Virus record (IMG/VR): IMGVR_UViG_3300046675_000234
Coordinates: 17,692 to 81,691 of that record
Direction: 5' to 3' (one strand)
Source: a virus
Length of the DNA: 64,000 bases
Part shown: positions 1 to 8,828 of the stretch, piece after piece
How positions within the stretch are numbered: position 1 is the first letter of the stretch
Layout: each line of letters begins with the position of its first letter
The notes under the pieces: generated by a model
Database searches by the model: none
Told to the model about the DNA's origin: nothing
The model's input: the letters and a program-made list of their open reading frames with translations, nothing else
Translations under genes and position numbers: made by a program

Positions 1-113
1 ATCTCGACGCTCCTGCTGCCCCTCGTGCGGGCAGCAATGAACGCGGCCAGGTGCTCTGGATTCCCGGCTCCGCGCACAGCCAGCGCAGCGACAGCAGCTT
101 GACGTGAGGCCAT
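1..113 (-). CDS. Partial hypothetical protein cut by left edge
   Basis: An ATG at 113 opens a frame that stays open to the window edge (37 codons seen, starting MASRQAAVAALAVRG). A GGAG-like ribosome-binding site lies a few bases upstream (TTGGAGGCGTC before ATG). It follows the head-protein genes in the same direction, so it is probably the next structural or head-assembly gene. Too little is visible to assign a function. Confidence 0.55.
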   Translation of the reverse strand, partial: MASRQAAVAALAVRGAGNPEHLAAFIAARTRGSRSVE

Positions 114-194
114 GACGCCTCCAAGATTCAACGTCTACTTGAAGGCCATCGTAGGCTCACCTGGCCGAGAACGCATGACCCGGCACGGTAAAAC

Positions 195-320
195 TCAGGA
201 TTGCTCGTGCTCGTTCACGCTCGCCGTGGCAAAATCCTCGGCTTCTTCCTCGTCAATTCCTGCCTGAACCAGGGCCTCGGTGAGGATGTCGATTACTTCC
301 TGGCGTTCCTCCGGGCTCAT
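195..320 (-). CDS. Small acidic protein, 41 aa
   Basis: The 41-residue frame starts MSPEERQEVIDILTEAL and contains a helical, very acidic middle (IDEEEAEDF). Its ATG lies 2 nt after the stop of the preceding 293-aa gene, consistent with translational coupling in the head operon. No family is recognised. The tight spacing and the helix-forming composition support a real gene. Confidence 0.6.
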   Translation of the reverse strand: MSPEERQEVIDILTEALVQAGIDEEEAEDFATASVNEHEQS

Positions 321-322
321 GG

Positions 323-1204
323 TCAGACCTTCTTGATGAACTCGACTATGGGCTGGATGATGAACGGCAGCGCAGAGGTGAGCAGGGCGATCAGGTCCGG
401 CACGCCCAGCCGGGACTCGACGTAGGCGGCGATGAATCCCGCCACGGCACCGCCAGCCTCGATGGCCAGCTTCTTTGCCCTCCGCTGGCCTTCCACGGTC
501 TCGTGCGCCGCGTTCGCTGCGGCTATCTTGTCGGCCACGACCTGCTGGGCCTTGGTCAGCACCGCCTGCGCCTTGGCCGTAGCCAGCGGCTCAACCTGCG
601 TCTTCAGGAGCTGCTCGTGGATAAGTTGCTCGCGCCTGGTCGGCTGCACCTTGCCGGATACCTGGAACGCGACCTCAGCCGCCTTGTTCTCGGGTGCGAT
701 GTCAGCCGGGATCTTCGCCGCGATGGCTGCCGGGATCTTCTGCGCTTCCTCGCTCGCCGCCTTCTGCGCTTCCTCGCGGGCGATCCTGCGCATCTGCGCT
801 TCCTGCATCCGCTTGATCCTGGCCTGGCGGGACCGGGATGTCACCGGCTCCTGCGGCGGCCTGTACCCGGCCCGAGAGCCGGGACTGCCGCCGCCAATCC
901 ACTTGCCGCCCGGACCCCGCCGCTCGTGCATCCAGGCGTCACTGGCCAGCTCGACAAGCTGGCTGACGAGAGTGTCTCCCGCGAGCTGCTGAAGGATCGT
1001 GTCCTCGCCGTTCACAGGCCCAGTATCCAGCGTCCCCGCCAGCCTGTGAAGCATCGTGCCCGCATCCTGGATCTCGGTCAGCTCATCACCGGTCGCGGTG
1101 CTGGCCAGGCCGCGCACCTGCTGGATAGCGGTCTGCACCCGGCCCGCCGGGTCCTCCCAGGCCCACCGGGCAATGCTCAGTGCCTGCTGTCCGCGTGGCG
1201 TCAT
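323..1204 (-). CDS. Head-region protein with C-terminal membrane segments
   Basis: 293 aa, overlapping the end of the 1248-aa gene by 4 nt (ATGA). The N-terminal third carries RRGPGGKW, a relative of the RDxxGRW linkers in the upstream proteins. The middle is a long Ala/Lys/Glu/Gln-rich helical, probably coiled-coil stretch (roughly 125-240). The C-terminus is hydrophobic (AGGAVAGFIAAYVE, then LIALLTSALPFIIQPIVEF), suggesting one or two membrane segments. The order linker, coiled coil, hydrophobic tail would suit a virion protein that meets a membrane on injection, but that is inference; no family is recognised. Confidence 0.8.
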   Translation of the reverse strand: MTPRGQQALSIARWAWEDPAGRVQTAIQQVRGLASTATGDELTEIQDAGTMLHRLAGTLDTGPVNGEDTILQQLAGDTLVSQLVELASDAWMHERRGPGGKWIGGGSPGSRAGYRPPQEPVTSRSRQARIKRMQEAQMRRIAREEAQKAASEEAQKIPAAIAAKIPADIAPENKAAEVAFQVSGKVQPTRREQLIHEQLLKTQVEPLATAKAQAVLTKAQQVVADKIAAANAAHETVEGQRRAKKLAIEAGGAVAGFIAAYVESRLGVPDLIALLTSALPFIIQPIVEFIKKV

Positions 1205-4200
1205 GCTGCCCTCTCAGCCATCTCGCGCTGCTTGTCGGCCACCTTCTGTATTGCCACGGCCCTGGCCGCGCCGAACGCCTGCTTGGCCGCGCCCTCGGGA
1301 TTGCCGGTGTTCCACTGGTGGAGGATGGCATCCGCGATCTTCATCGTCAGGTCATCCATGAACGTATTGTCAGCGCGCAGCTTCGGGTCCTTGGTCATGG
1401 CGTAGGCGAGCTGCTGGGACATGATCCCGAGCTTGCCAGCCGCCCCCTGGCGGTTGACCTCATCCGTCAGCTCGACTATCCGCGCATGACCGGCCTTGTT
1501 GCCGAGATCCTGGATGCCTTCCTCCCTGGCGATCTGCTGCACCCAGTCCTGGGCGTCCTTGGTCTGGGTCGGGTAGTGCTTCCAGCCGTTGCCGTTGGCA
1601 ATTTCCTCCGGGTTGTCGATGGTCACGGCCATCTCGTGCACGGTATGCCCTGGGAATCGTGGCGTCGGCCGGTCCCCGATGCCTATCTGGTCGAAGAACT
1701 CGGCCGCGTGATGGGTCGCGCCCAGCTCGGTGAAGCCTTCCTCGATCTGGGAGATGGCGAAGACCTGGTACGCCTTCTTGTTGTCGGCAGCGGAGCCCTC
1801 CGGGACCGCGCCGTGGAACGTCTCATGCAGGATCACCTCGAACGCATCGGGCTGCTTCACGTCACCGGGCAAAGACATGTCGTCCTGGAGCGCCTGGGCC
1901 ACGTTGGAGGCGACACTCATCGTGCCGTCCCACTCCATCTCGGCCAGGACTTCCTTCTGCTCGCTGTACAGGAATAGCTTGACCTTGCCGTTCCACTCTT
2001 CGTGACTGCCGCCGATCGCCTTGGGCACGAACTCGGCCGCCGGGGTAGCCACCCTGGCGACCGCAGCCTTCAGCGCAGGCTCATTCGCCATCGGAGCGCC
2101 GACAAACGGGTCAGCCGCCGCGCGGATCAGCTTGTGGAGGTTCAGTTGCTCGCGCTGGCCCCTGGTCCACCGGCCCCGGCGGTCGCGCAGCTCGTCCGGG
2201 TTGAAGTGGGGAGCGAACTGGAAGATCTGCCCGCTGATAGTAGGCGGCTCGTCCTCCCCCTCGTCATCCTCGGGCTCGGGAGCCTGGACCGCCTCAGCCT
2301 GGGAGCGCCACTGGCCGGGACCAGCGAAGTGGACGGTATCCGGTGTCGCCATCGCCGCTCCTTCCGCTACGTGAGGTGGCCAGTAACCGTCGCCTGTCCT
2401 GAAATGGTATGCGCCCCCGATGGCTCTGGTGTACGCACCGATCGCCTCGACTTCCTCGGGGGTGTCCACTACGGCTACCGGGTCGATGTCAATCCGGTTC
2501 AGGTCATCGTCGTGGAAGATCCCCAGGTAGAAGCCCCGGCGCTCCAGGGCGGGCCGGAACTCGTCCTTAGCCTGGTCCATGGCCCGGCTGAAGTCGGGGT
2601 AGCTGGCGTGCTCAGGGATGCTGATCGAGTGCATGCCCCTGGGCTTGACCGACAGGGCGTACTTGTCCGCGCCCTGCGGCAGCGCTGAGCCGGTATGACC
2701 GTCGATCGTGCCGCCGCCCCACGGCTTGCGCACCTCGGCGTACATGTCGCCCTTGATCTCGGGCCAGTACTCGTCCATGCCGTGGATCGGGGAGCTGTCC
2801 CGCTTCATTTTGTCGATCATCTGGTTGCCCTTGGCGGCAATGTGCTGGTACTCGTCAAAGCTGACCGGGCGGCTGTTGCCGCGCGCCTCGGCGGCGGTGA
2901 TCACCGGCCGGACCCGCTGAGACTTCCTCGGGCCTGGCATCAGCGACTCGGCGGCCTTGCCAGCCCCGGTGCCGGGCACCTTGACCCAGCGGCCCTTATC
3001 ATCGCGGGGCTCGGCCGGGTCGAACCGGAAATCGAGCACCTGGGCGATCAGCAGCTCGTTGGCCCACGACTCGGACATCGGGCCGGTGGTGCCGGGGATC
3101 AGCTCGTACTTGTGCCGCGCGGCCTCGGCCTGCCAGCGCGTCCAGGAGTTGCGCAGCATGGTGTTCCGGCCCTTGGACAGCCGCCGACCGCCCCGGCTGG
3201 CGGTCACAGTCTCGGCCTGGCCGATGTGCGCCTCGTCCTCGGCCTCGTTGATCCGCTGCTGCCGCAGCCAGGTGATCGCCTGGAGCTGGTGAGGCGAGAC
3301 CGGCGTGCCCCGCTTGCTGATCTCCAGGGCGGCATCGCGGTAGGTGTCGGCCACGTACTGGTAGTAGCGGTCGTGGCCGATCGGGGCCTTGTCGGCTTCC
3401 TTCTTCGGGATGCGCTTGCCCATGGCCACGGTCATCGCGTGCCGGTCGATCACGACCTGGCCGGACGTGTCGCCGGGCTCATCCCCGCCGTACCGGATCA
3501 GCCGGGCGAACGCCTTGGTCTTGGAGCTGGAGTTGGCAACGTCGGCAGCCTCGCCGTCGATGGCTTCCTGGGCGTTGCGCTGCATGGACTGGGTGATCAT
3601 GCCCTCGCCAGGCCCGAGCGCGCGGCCGAGATCCAGCGACCGGTCGGCATTGAGCATGTTGACGGCCCAGCCGGTCTGCGGCGACAGCGCGGCGATCACG
3701 CCCGCGTTCTTCTCGATGTCGCCGTGGTCCATCTTCTTGGCCAGGTTGTGCGCGTCGGCGTACCAGCGCATCCCCTGCGCCCGCTCCTGGGCGTCGGAGT
3801 CGTCGTAGGCGGCCACGATGTGCGCCGCGCTGACCGGGTTGGCCTGGAAGAACGGGTGATCACCGGGCATCTTGTACGTGGCCCGGCTGCTGCGCAGCCG
3901 CTCGGGGTCCGGCTTGACGTAGCCAGCCCCGGTCTTCGTCCACCGGCCGCGCACGTCGCGCTTCTCGAACGGGTCGAACTTCCAGCCCAGCTCCATCGGG
4001 ATGGCGCTCTCCACCAGCGTGGAGTTGCCGAGCGGCCGGGCCTCGATGCCCATCTGCTGGGCGAACTGGTTGGCGTACGGGATGGCCAGGTGCACCGGCA
4101 GGTTGATCCGCTGCACCTCGATCTCGCGTGGCCCGTTGCCGCTGAAGGCCAGCGCCTCATCAGACGCCCAGCGGTGGTGCCCGTCGATCACGTAGTTATC

Positions 4201-4947
4201 GCGCGTCACCCATATGGGCTCCTTCAGCATGTGCCGGACCTTGGCGTTGCCGCTCTCGGCGGCCTTGGTGATCCCGGCAACGGTGGCGGCGGTGAGCTGG
4301 GTCTGGGTGGCGCGCAGGTTACCGGCCGGTACGCGCTCGTTGCGGACGTCGATGCCGTCGCGCCTGAGCTGGGCACGGAACTCGGCGTCCAGCTCGATGA
4401 ACTTGTTGGCCCCGCCCGCCAGCAGGGCGGCCTCGGTACCAGGCAGGGCCGGGCCGTTGAGCTGCGGCATGGCGGTGCGCGGGATGCCCCTGGTCTGCTC
4501 GTTGAACAGCCGGGTGCCCCGCACGCTGATGTTGCCCAGGTCCCAGCCCGGCTCATGACCCCGGCTGTAGCCCTGCGCGGTGGCCTGCCGGTCCACCTCA
4601 TCGAGCAGCGGCTTGATCTCGGCCGGGCTGTTCAGCCGGACATGCTTGCCGCTCGCCATCAGCGCCACGGCCCGGCCCATGTCGCCCGCCACGTCGATCG
4701 GGTCGGCTGCCGTGCCGTCGCCCTGCGCCCGTCCGGGCTGCTCCAGCGGCTTGCGCCCGTCCGCTGGCTCCATCGACGGCACCAGCGGGTCGTAACCCAT
4801 GAACTTGCCCTGGTAGCCGTGCCGTTCCTGGCCGGGCTCGCTGGGCACCGTCGCGCCGTGCGTCCACCGGCCGCGCGTGTCGCGTTCCTCGTGCAGCCAG
4901 CCGGTATGCGCGAGGTCCGTGGTGAACCACTCCAGCAGCTCGGTCAT
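1201..4947 (-). CDS. Multidomain head-associated protein with four RDxxGRW-led modules
   Basis: 1248 aa, far longer than usual phage minor head proteins. Four near-identical linkers split it: RDTRGRW (22-28), RDVRGRW (330-336), RDDKGRW (648-654) and RDRRGRW (921-927), the last three preceded by F-D/N-P. Module 1 (about 30-320) holds VIDGHHRW (253-260), the signature of ParB/sulfiredoxin-like domains. Module 2 (340-640) has AALSPQTGW (419-427), VIDRHA (499-504) and SPHQLQAITW, resembling a widespread phage domain I know as DUF7178. Module 3 (655-905) is unrecognised and ends in an acidic linker. Module 4 (930-1248) has HETFH (1041-1045) and a downstream EEGFTE (1069-1074), the layout of an HExxH zincin metalloprotease with a third Glu ligand. 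It lies in the head operon after MuF. I infer a packaged, perhaps processed, multi-effector protein; the enzymatic activities are unproven. Confidence 0.9.
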   Translation of the reverse strand: MTELLEWFTTDLAHTGWLHEERDTRGRWTHGATVPSEPGQERHGYQGKFMGYDPLVPSMEPADGRKPLEQPGRAQGDGTAADPIDVAGDMGRAVALMASGKHVRLNSPAEIKPLLDEVDRQATAQGYSRGHEPGWDLGNISVRGTRLFNEQTRGIPRTAMPQLNGPALPGTEAALLAGGANKFIELDAEFRAQLRRDGIDVRNERVPAGNLRATQTQLTAATVAGITKAAESGNAKVRHMLKEPIWVTRDNYVIDGHHRWASDEALAFSGNGPREIEVQRINLPVHLAIPYANQFAQQMGIEARPLGNSTLVESAIPMELGWKFDPFEKRDVRGRWTKTGAGYVKPDPERLRSSRATYKMPGDHPFFQANPVSAAHIVAAYDDSDAQERAQGMRWYADAHNLAKKMDHGDIEKNAGVIAALSPQTGWAVNMLNADRSLDLGRALGPGEGMITQSMQRNAQEAIDGEAADVANSSSKTKAFARLIRYGGDEPGDTSGQVVIDRHAMTVAMGKRIPKKEADKAPIGHDRYYQYVADTYRDAALEISKRGTPVSPHQLQAITWLRQQRINEAEDEAHIGQAETVTASRGGRRLSKGRNTMLRNSWTRWQAEAARHKYELIPGTTGPMSESWANELLIAQVLDFRFDPAEPRDDKGRWVKVPGTGAGKAAESLMPGPRKSQRVRPVITAAEARGNSRPVSFDEYQHIAAKGNQMIDKMKRDSSPIHGMDEYWPEIKGDMYAEVRKPWGGGTIDGHTGSALPQGADKYALSVKPRGMHSISIPEHASYPDFSRAMDQAKDEFRPALERRGFYLGIFHDDDLNRIDIDPVAVVDTPEEVEAIGAYTRAIGGAYHFRTGDGYWPPHVAEGAAMATPDTVHFAGPGQWRSQAEAVQAPEPEDDEGEDEPPTISGQIFQFAPHFNPDELRDRRGRWTRGQREQLNLHKLIRAAADPFVGAPMANEPALKAAVARVATPAAEFVPKAIGGSHEEWNGKVKLFLYSEQKEVLAEMEWDGTMSVASNVAQALQDDMSLPGDVKQPDAFEVILHETFHGAVPEGSAADNKKAYQVFAISQIEEGFTELGATHHAAEFFDQIGIGDRPTPRFPGHTVHEMAVTIDNPEEIANGNGWKHYPTQTKDAQDWVQQIAREEGIQDLGNKAGHARIVELTDEVNRQGAAGKLGIMSQQLAYAMTKDPKLRADNTFMDDLTMKIADAILHQWNTGNPEGAAKQAFGAARAVAIQKVADKQREMAERAA

Positions 4948-6509
4948 CAGGCCGCCTTGGCGCGGGCCTGCTTCTCCAGCTCGCCCGCCTCGGCCTTGCC
5001 AGCCGCCGCCCGGACCTCGGGATGGACGTGCCCGCCACCGCGCGACCAGCGCCGGATCGCGGCCCGCGCGATGGCGTACGCCTTGCCGGGCGGCATGCCG
5101 CGCTTCTCGATCAGCGCCTTGACGATCTGCTGCTCGTACGGGGTGTGGCCCATGCCCTTGACGTGGTAGAGCCCCGGCCCGCCGGGCTTGCCGCGCGGTG
5201 CTGGCGTGACGCTCAGCCTGCCGGTGTTGGCGCTCAGCTCGGTGGCCATCTGGACCTGCTTGCTGCGGGCCTGGGCCAGCACCGCCTGCGCCTTGTTGTG
5301 CTGCGGCCCGCCCTTGCGCAGCTTGCCGTACAGCTTCTGCTTGCGCGTGTCCCCGCCGAACACCTGCGTGAAGCCCTCAGCCTCGCGCTTGGACAGGTGC
5401 CTGCCGAAAGGGCCGGTGATACCCGGCACGCCGGTCATCGCCCGGTTGCGCTCAGCCTGCTTGCTGACGTGGACCCCCTTGCCGCTGCCCTTGGGAGCGA
5501 ACAGGTTCTGGAGGCCCTTCGCCTCACGGTGGGAGACGTGGCTGCCGACCATGGCCCTGGCAGCCGATCCGGGCTGGAACTCCCCGTGGCTGAGCTTGCC
5601 CTTCTCACCGGGCATGCCACCGCCCATGACCCCGGCCGCGTCCCGCAAGGAGCGCCTGATCTTGTCGGCCTCCAGCTTGATCCAGCCGTGCCGGTAGCGG
5701 AAGGCCAGCTCAATGGCGTTGTCTATGTTCTCCCAGGAGTACCCGATGGTGGTGGTCAGCTCGCCGGGGTGCCTGACCGTGGACGGGTAGTAGCCGGGGC
5801 CGTGCTTGATGCCGGGCTGGCCGGTGCCGATGGAGCGCGGTGCCCGCCAGCTCTCGTCCTGGGCGTAGGTGCCCCTCGGCACACCGGACAGGCTGCGGCG
5901 GATGCCGACGACAACGGCATGGCTGCCGGTGCCGCGTGTCGCGCGCTCCGCGACCGACAGGTGCACCCGGACGCTCTTCATGTCCCGCTCGCCCAGCGCC
6001 CGGCCTGCGTTGTGCAGCGCGTTCGCTGCGATATCGCTGGTTGACCGGACAGATTCCGCTGCTGCCATGATGGCCCGGATGTGGCCGAAGTCACCGGGCT
6101 TGCCGGTGTAGTCGAGTTTCTCCGACCGGGCGTGGTGGCCCGGAGCACCGCGCCGTGCCTGCTCCGAGACGCCCAGCGCCCGGACCAGCCCGGCCCGCTG
6201 CGCCATCCGCATGCTGGCCGTGTTCCGCATCATGCCGGGGATGCCCTGCCACCGGCCCCAGCGGTCGCGCGGCTGTGCCGGGTTGAACGCCAGCTCGACC
6301 GCCCCGCCGTCCTCGTTGGCGAGCTGCCGGATCTGGGTGGTGAGCGCGGCGATCATCTGGGTGATGATGGCCGCCGCCTCCTTGACGGTAAGAACATGCC
6401 CCTTGGCCGGGGCCTTGCCAGCCGGTGCCCCGGCCTTGGCCTGCTTAGCCGACGTCGCCGCCGCGCCCTTCTTGGCAGGGGTCGAGCTGGCCGACTTGCG
6501 GTGCACCAC
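4947..6509 (-). CDS. Head-associated linker protein (possible -1 frameshift product)
   Basis: 520 aa from a GTG at 6509, but that start has no visible Shine-Dalgarno. The same frame is open and coding-like upstream to at least 6785 with no ATG, GTG or TTG near its beginning. The extension encodes ELFNPAQPR and then TGGQFAPP, a linker of the same family. Inside are FNPAQPRDRWGRW, AFRYRHGWIKLE and, near the C-terminus, KRGMPPGKAYAIARAAIRRW, a helical pattern I associate with phage head proteins. The N-terminal part is Lys/Ala-rich. Its start overlaps the end of the 6758-8146 gene in the -1 frame, so it may be translated as a fusion with it. The role is probably structural or packaged; function is unknown. 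Confidence 0.82.
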   Translation of the reverse strand: MVHRKSASSTPAKKGAAATSAKQAKAGAPAGKAPAKGHVLTVKEAAAIITQMIAALTTQIRQLANEDGGAVELAFNPAQPRDRWGRWQGIPGMMRNTASMRMAQRAGLVRALGVSEQARRGAPGHHARSEKLDYTGKPGDFGHIRAIMAAAESVRSTSDIAANALHNAGRALGERDMKSVRVHLSVAERATRGTGSHAVVVGIRRSLSGVPRGTYAQDESWRAPRSIGTGQPGIKHGPGYYPSTVRHPGELTTTIGYSWENIDNAIELAFRYRHGWIKLEADKIRRSLRDAAGVMGGGMPGEKGKLSHGEFQPGSAARAMVGSHVSHREAKGLQNLFAPKGSGKGVHVSKQAERNRAMTGVPGITGPFGRHLSKREAEGFTQVFGGDTRKQKLYGKLRKGGPQHNKAQAVLAQARSKQVQMATELSANTGRLSVTPAPRGKPGGPGLYHVKGMGHTPYEQQIVKALIEKRGMPPGKAYAIARAAIRRWSRGGGHVHPEVRAAAGKAEAGELEKQARAKAA

Positions 6510-6757
6510 GGCCTTGCCGGTGGCTGCCGCCGTGGCTGCCCGCTGGGCCTGCCGGGCGGTGAGCTGGTTATGCTCCAGCTCGGCCAGGATCTTGCGCAGC
6601 GCCTTGATCCTGGCCGCCAGCGCGGCCTTCTTCTGCTGGCTCGCGGTCGGCGGCGGCTTGCCCTTGGCCGCTGGCTGGCTACCGGGCGGGGCGAACTGGC
6701 CGCCGGTAGCGGCACCGGCTCCTACGCGGGGCTGGGCCGGGTTGAACAGCTCGATGG

Positions 6758-8146
6758 CTAGCTCAACTGAGCCCCAGCCGGGAAAGGGGGCGGCCCCATG
6801 GGGTTGGAGTAGCCCATCGGCGGGACCGCCGACCCGGCCTGGAACGAGCGGCCGATGCTGCGCGCGATGGCCAGCGCCTTGTTGTGGCTGTGCCCCTTGG
6901 CCCGCGCTGCCCGGTAGATGCGCTGCTGCCGGGCGGCTTCCTTCGCTATGGCCTTCGCCTTGTTGCGGCCCATCCCGGCGGCGTACTTGCCCGCGTCGGC
7001 GCGCTCATCGGCCAGCATCTTCGCCCGGCTGGTGGCCGGGGGCCTGCCCTTCGGGCCGACCGTCTTGGGCTGCGTGCCGTTCTCGAACCTGGCAGCAGCA
7101 CGCTCGATCCGCTGGACCAGGCCCGGCCCCTTCTTCTGCCGTGTCTCCAGCGGGAAGCCAGCGCCGCTGGCAGCAACCTCGGCCGCCGACCCGGCGTGCC
7201 ACGTCCCGCCGAGCTTGCCCCTGTTCGGCATGCCCGGAAAGTCGCCTATGACCGCGCCGTAGTCTGCGGCACCCCTCCCCGGCCTCACCTTCGCTGCTGC
7301 TCTCCTGGACGCGAGAGTCCCCTTGAATGCAGCGGTACTGCGATTGGCTCGTTCCACGGCTGCCGTCGCGGCCCGCTGACGCGGAGACACGCTGCCGCCG
7401 CCGTCGAGCCTGATCCAGCCGTGCCTGAAGCGGAACGCCAGCTCCAGGGCATCGAGCTGACTGGCGTGCTTGCTGCCGAGCTTGGCGAACCCCTTGCGCC
7501 CGTACTTCTTGCGCCCGATGTACGCGGCCAGCGCGCCGGGGTTGCGGGCACCGCGCTTGGCCAGCACGCCCTGGAGCTTGGCGAAGTTCTTGCCCGATCC
7601 CGGCTTGGCCCCGGCGAAGGTGGCCAGCTCGATCGCGTGCAGGTGCGTGTCCCAGCTCGCGGCGACGGCAACTGGCGGTGCTGCTCTCATGGCTCTCTCC
7701 TGATCCCGGACGTCGCGGCGGTGCTGGCCGATGGCGCGGTTGGACCCGTGCACGTCCTCGATGTCCTTGATCAGCAGCAGGTGCCGGTGCGCTTGCTGCA
7801 TCATCGCCTTGCCGCGCATGTGCCCGGCATCGTCGTGCACCCCGTGCCGCCGCAGTTGCAGCGGCTGGAGACCGAAGATCGCGGCGTTGACGTGTCGCTG
7901 GGCGCTGTGCGTCCGGCCCGAGTCCAGCTCGCGCGCCGCGTCCTGGAGGTGCTGGTGCACGTCCATCTCGGGGTAGGAGGTGGCCATGTTGGTGGCCAGC
8001 TTGCGCAGCCCGCTGCTGGCGCGGGCCTTCATCTCCCCGGTGGCGATCTTCCGGCTGAAGACGTGCTCGGGCTCAGGTCCCGGCGGCGTGGTCACAGGCG
8101 GGGCGTCAACGCCGATCGGCCGCTGGTTGTCTGCTGCTGCTGCCAT
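6758..8146 (-). CDS. Minor head/scaffold-like protein
   Basis: 462 aa from the ATG at 8146, chosen because it lies a few bases after the MuF stop; an in-frame upstream start at 8206 would sit inside MuF. It has a His/Arg-rich helical N-terminus and then GALAAYIGRKKYGRKGF, a motif typical of phage minor head proteins. Next come AFRFRHGWIRLDGGG (a linker cousin) and a basic C-terminus with GHSHNKALAIARSIGR. The last codons include C CCT TTC, a classic X XXY YYZ slippery pattern, placed so that a -1 shift enters the next large frame. The composition suggests nucleic-acid or capsid-interior contacts; the exact role is unknown. Confidence 0.85.
   Translation of the reverse strand: MAAAADNQRPIGVDAPPVTTPPGPEPEHVFSRKIATGEMKARASSGLRKLATNMATSYPEMDVHQHLQDAARELDSGRTHSAQRHVNAAIFGLQPLQLRRHGVHDDAGHMRGKAMMQQAHRHLLLIKDIEDVHGSNRAIGQHRRDVRDQERAMRAAPPVAVAASWDTHLHAIELATFAGAKPGSGKNFAKLQGVLAKRGARNPGALAAYIGRKKYGRKGFAKLGSKHASQLDALELAFRFRHGWIRLDGGGSVSPRQRAATAAVERANRSTAAFKGTLASRRAAAKVRPGRGAADYGAVIGDFPGMPNRGKLGGTWHAGSAAEVAASGAGFPLETRQKKGPGLVQRIERAAARFENGTQPKTVGPKGRPPATSRAKMLADERADAGKYAAGMGRNKAKAIAKEAARQQRIYRAARAKGHSHNKALAIARSIGRSFQAGSAVPPMGYSNPMGPPPFPAGAQLS
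6782..6788 (-). promoter_or_regulatory. Candidate -1 ribosomal frameshift site
   Basis: On the minus strand the heptamer reads C CCT TTC in the zero frame of the 462-aa gene, nine codons (including stop) before its end. Slipping back one base re-pairs CCC and TTT and continues in an open frame (Pro-Gly-Trp-Gly-Ser-Val-Glu-Leu) that joins the downstream 520-aa frame without a stop. The downstream frame lacks a credible start of its own. Translation in vivo is untested; a sequencing indel would look similar. Confidence 0.45.
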
Positions 8147-8150
8147 GGTC

Positions 8151-8828
8151 TCACGCTGCCTTCGCGTATGCCCTCTCGGGCCTGGCGCTCGGAAGCATTC
8201 TCGCACCGATGCGCGGCGGTCCCGCGTAGCACCGGCAGTGCGGGTGCACCGAGCCGGGGTAGCCGATCAGCGGCGGCGAGCTGGCGTAGAAGTTCGCCCC
8301 GTTCGCGGCGCGGCAGTCAGCACTGGTCCGGGAGTCGAGCACCGTCCGCCAGCCGAGCAGGTCGCCGTAGTTCCACGCGGCCATGTCCACGTTCATCGCG
8401 GCCTGCGCCCGCTGCCAGATCGCGTCCCGGTGCTGGCCGAAGTAACGGCGCTCGCGGGCCATCCCAGCCGCGAGCGCCTGACGGATGCCCTCCCCGCGTG
8501 ACCGCGCCTCAACCACGTCGCTGGTCAGGCGCTTGCTCGCGTTCAGCGCGAACTGGGCGCGGCGGATCAGGTTGGTGCGGCTGGCGTTCAGCGTGGCCGA
8601 GCCCACTGCGCCAGTCTGCTCGGGCGGCATCTCCATCACCACCATGAGCGCGATCAGCATGGCCCGGCGGTCGATCTTCCTCGGCCTCAGCAGCGCGGCG
8701 ACCGCGCTGAGCGCGGCGGCTGCGGTGACCGCGCTCACCAGGGCGGTGGCGATCACCGCCACCGCAGCGGCGTCCTGTCCGGCATCAGAGGGAGGCGGCT
8801 GCGGCGGCGGCTGCTGCGGGGTGCTCAC
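8151..8828 (-). CDS. MuF-like minor head protein
   Basis: 225 aa. The C-terminal half carries the SPP1 gp7/Mu F signature: W-TVLDSRTSADCRAANG followed by IGYPGSVHPHCRCYAG, with the conserved Cys/His pairs. The N-terminus is Pro-rich and then strongly hydrophobic and Ala-rich (about 20-75), which is unusual for MuF proteins and could be a membrane-active helix. The start overlaps the portal stop by 4 nt (ATGA), the normal portal-MuF order. MuF proteins sit inside the capsid at the portal vertex in small copy number and often carry or precede effector domains, as seems to be the case here. Confidence 0.93.
   Translation of the reverse strand: MSTPQQPPPQPPPSDAGQDAAAVAVIATALVSAVTAAAALSAVAALLRPRKIDRRAMLIALMVVMEMPPEQTGAVGSATLNASRTNLIRRAQFALNASKRLTSDVVEARSRGEGIRQALAAGMARERRYFGQHRDAIWQRAQAAMNVDMAAWNYGDLLGWRTVLDSRTSADCRAANGANFYASSPPLIGYPGSVHPHCRCYAGPPRIGARMLPSARPERAYAKAA

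Noticed and set aside
2695-5169. Long plus-strand open frame (824 codons) opposite the 1248-aa head protein gene
   Set aside because: Its product is Arg/Gly/Ala/Val/Leu/His-skewed with no domain, and it is explained as the antisense of a GC-rich coding frame; the minus-strand protein has clear motifs.
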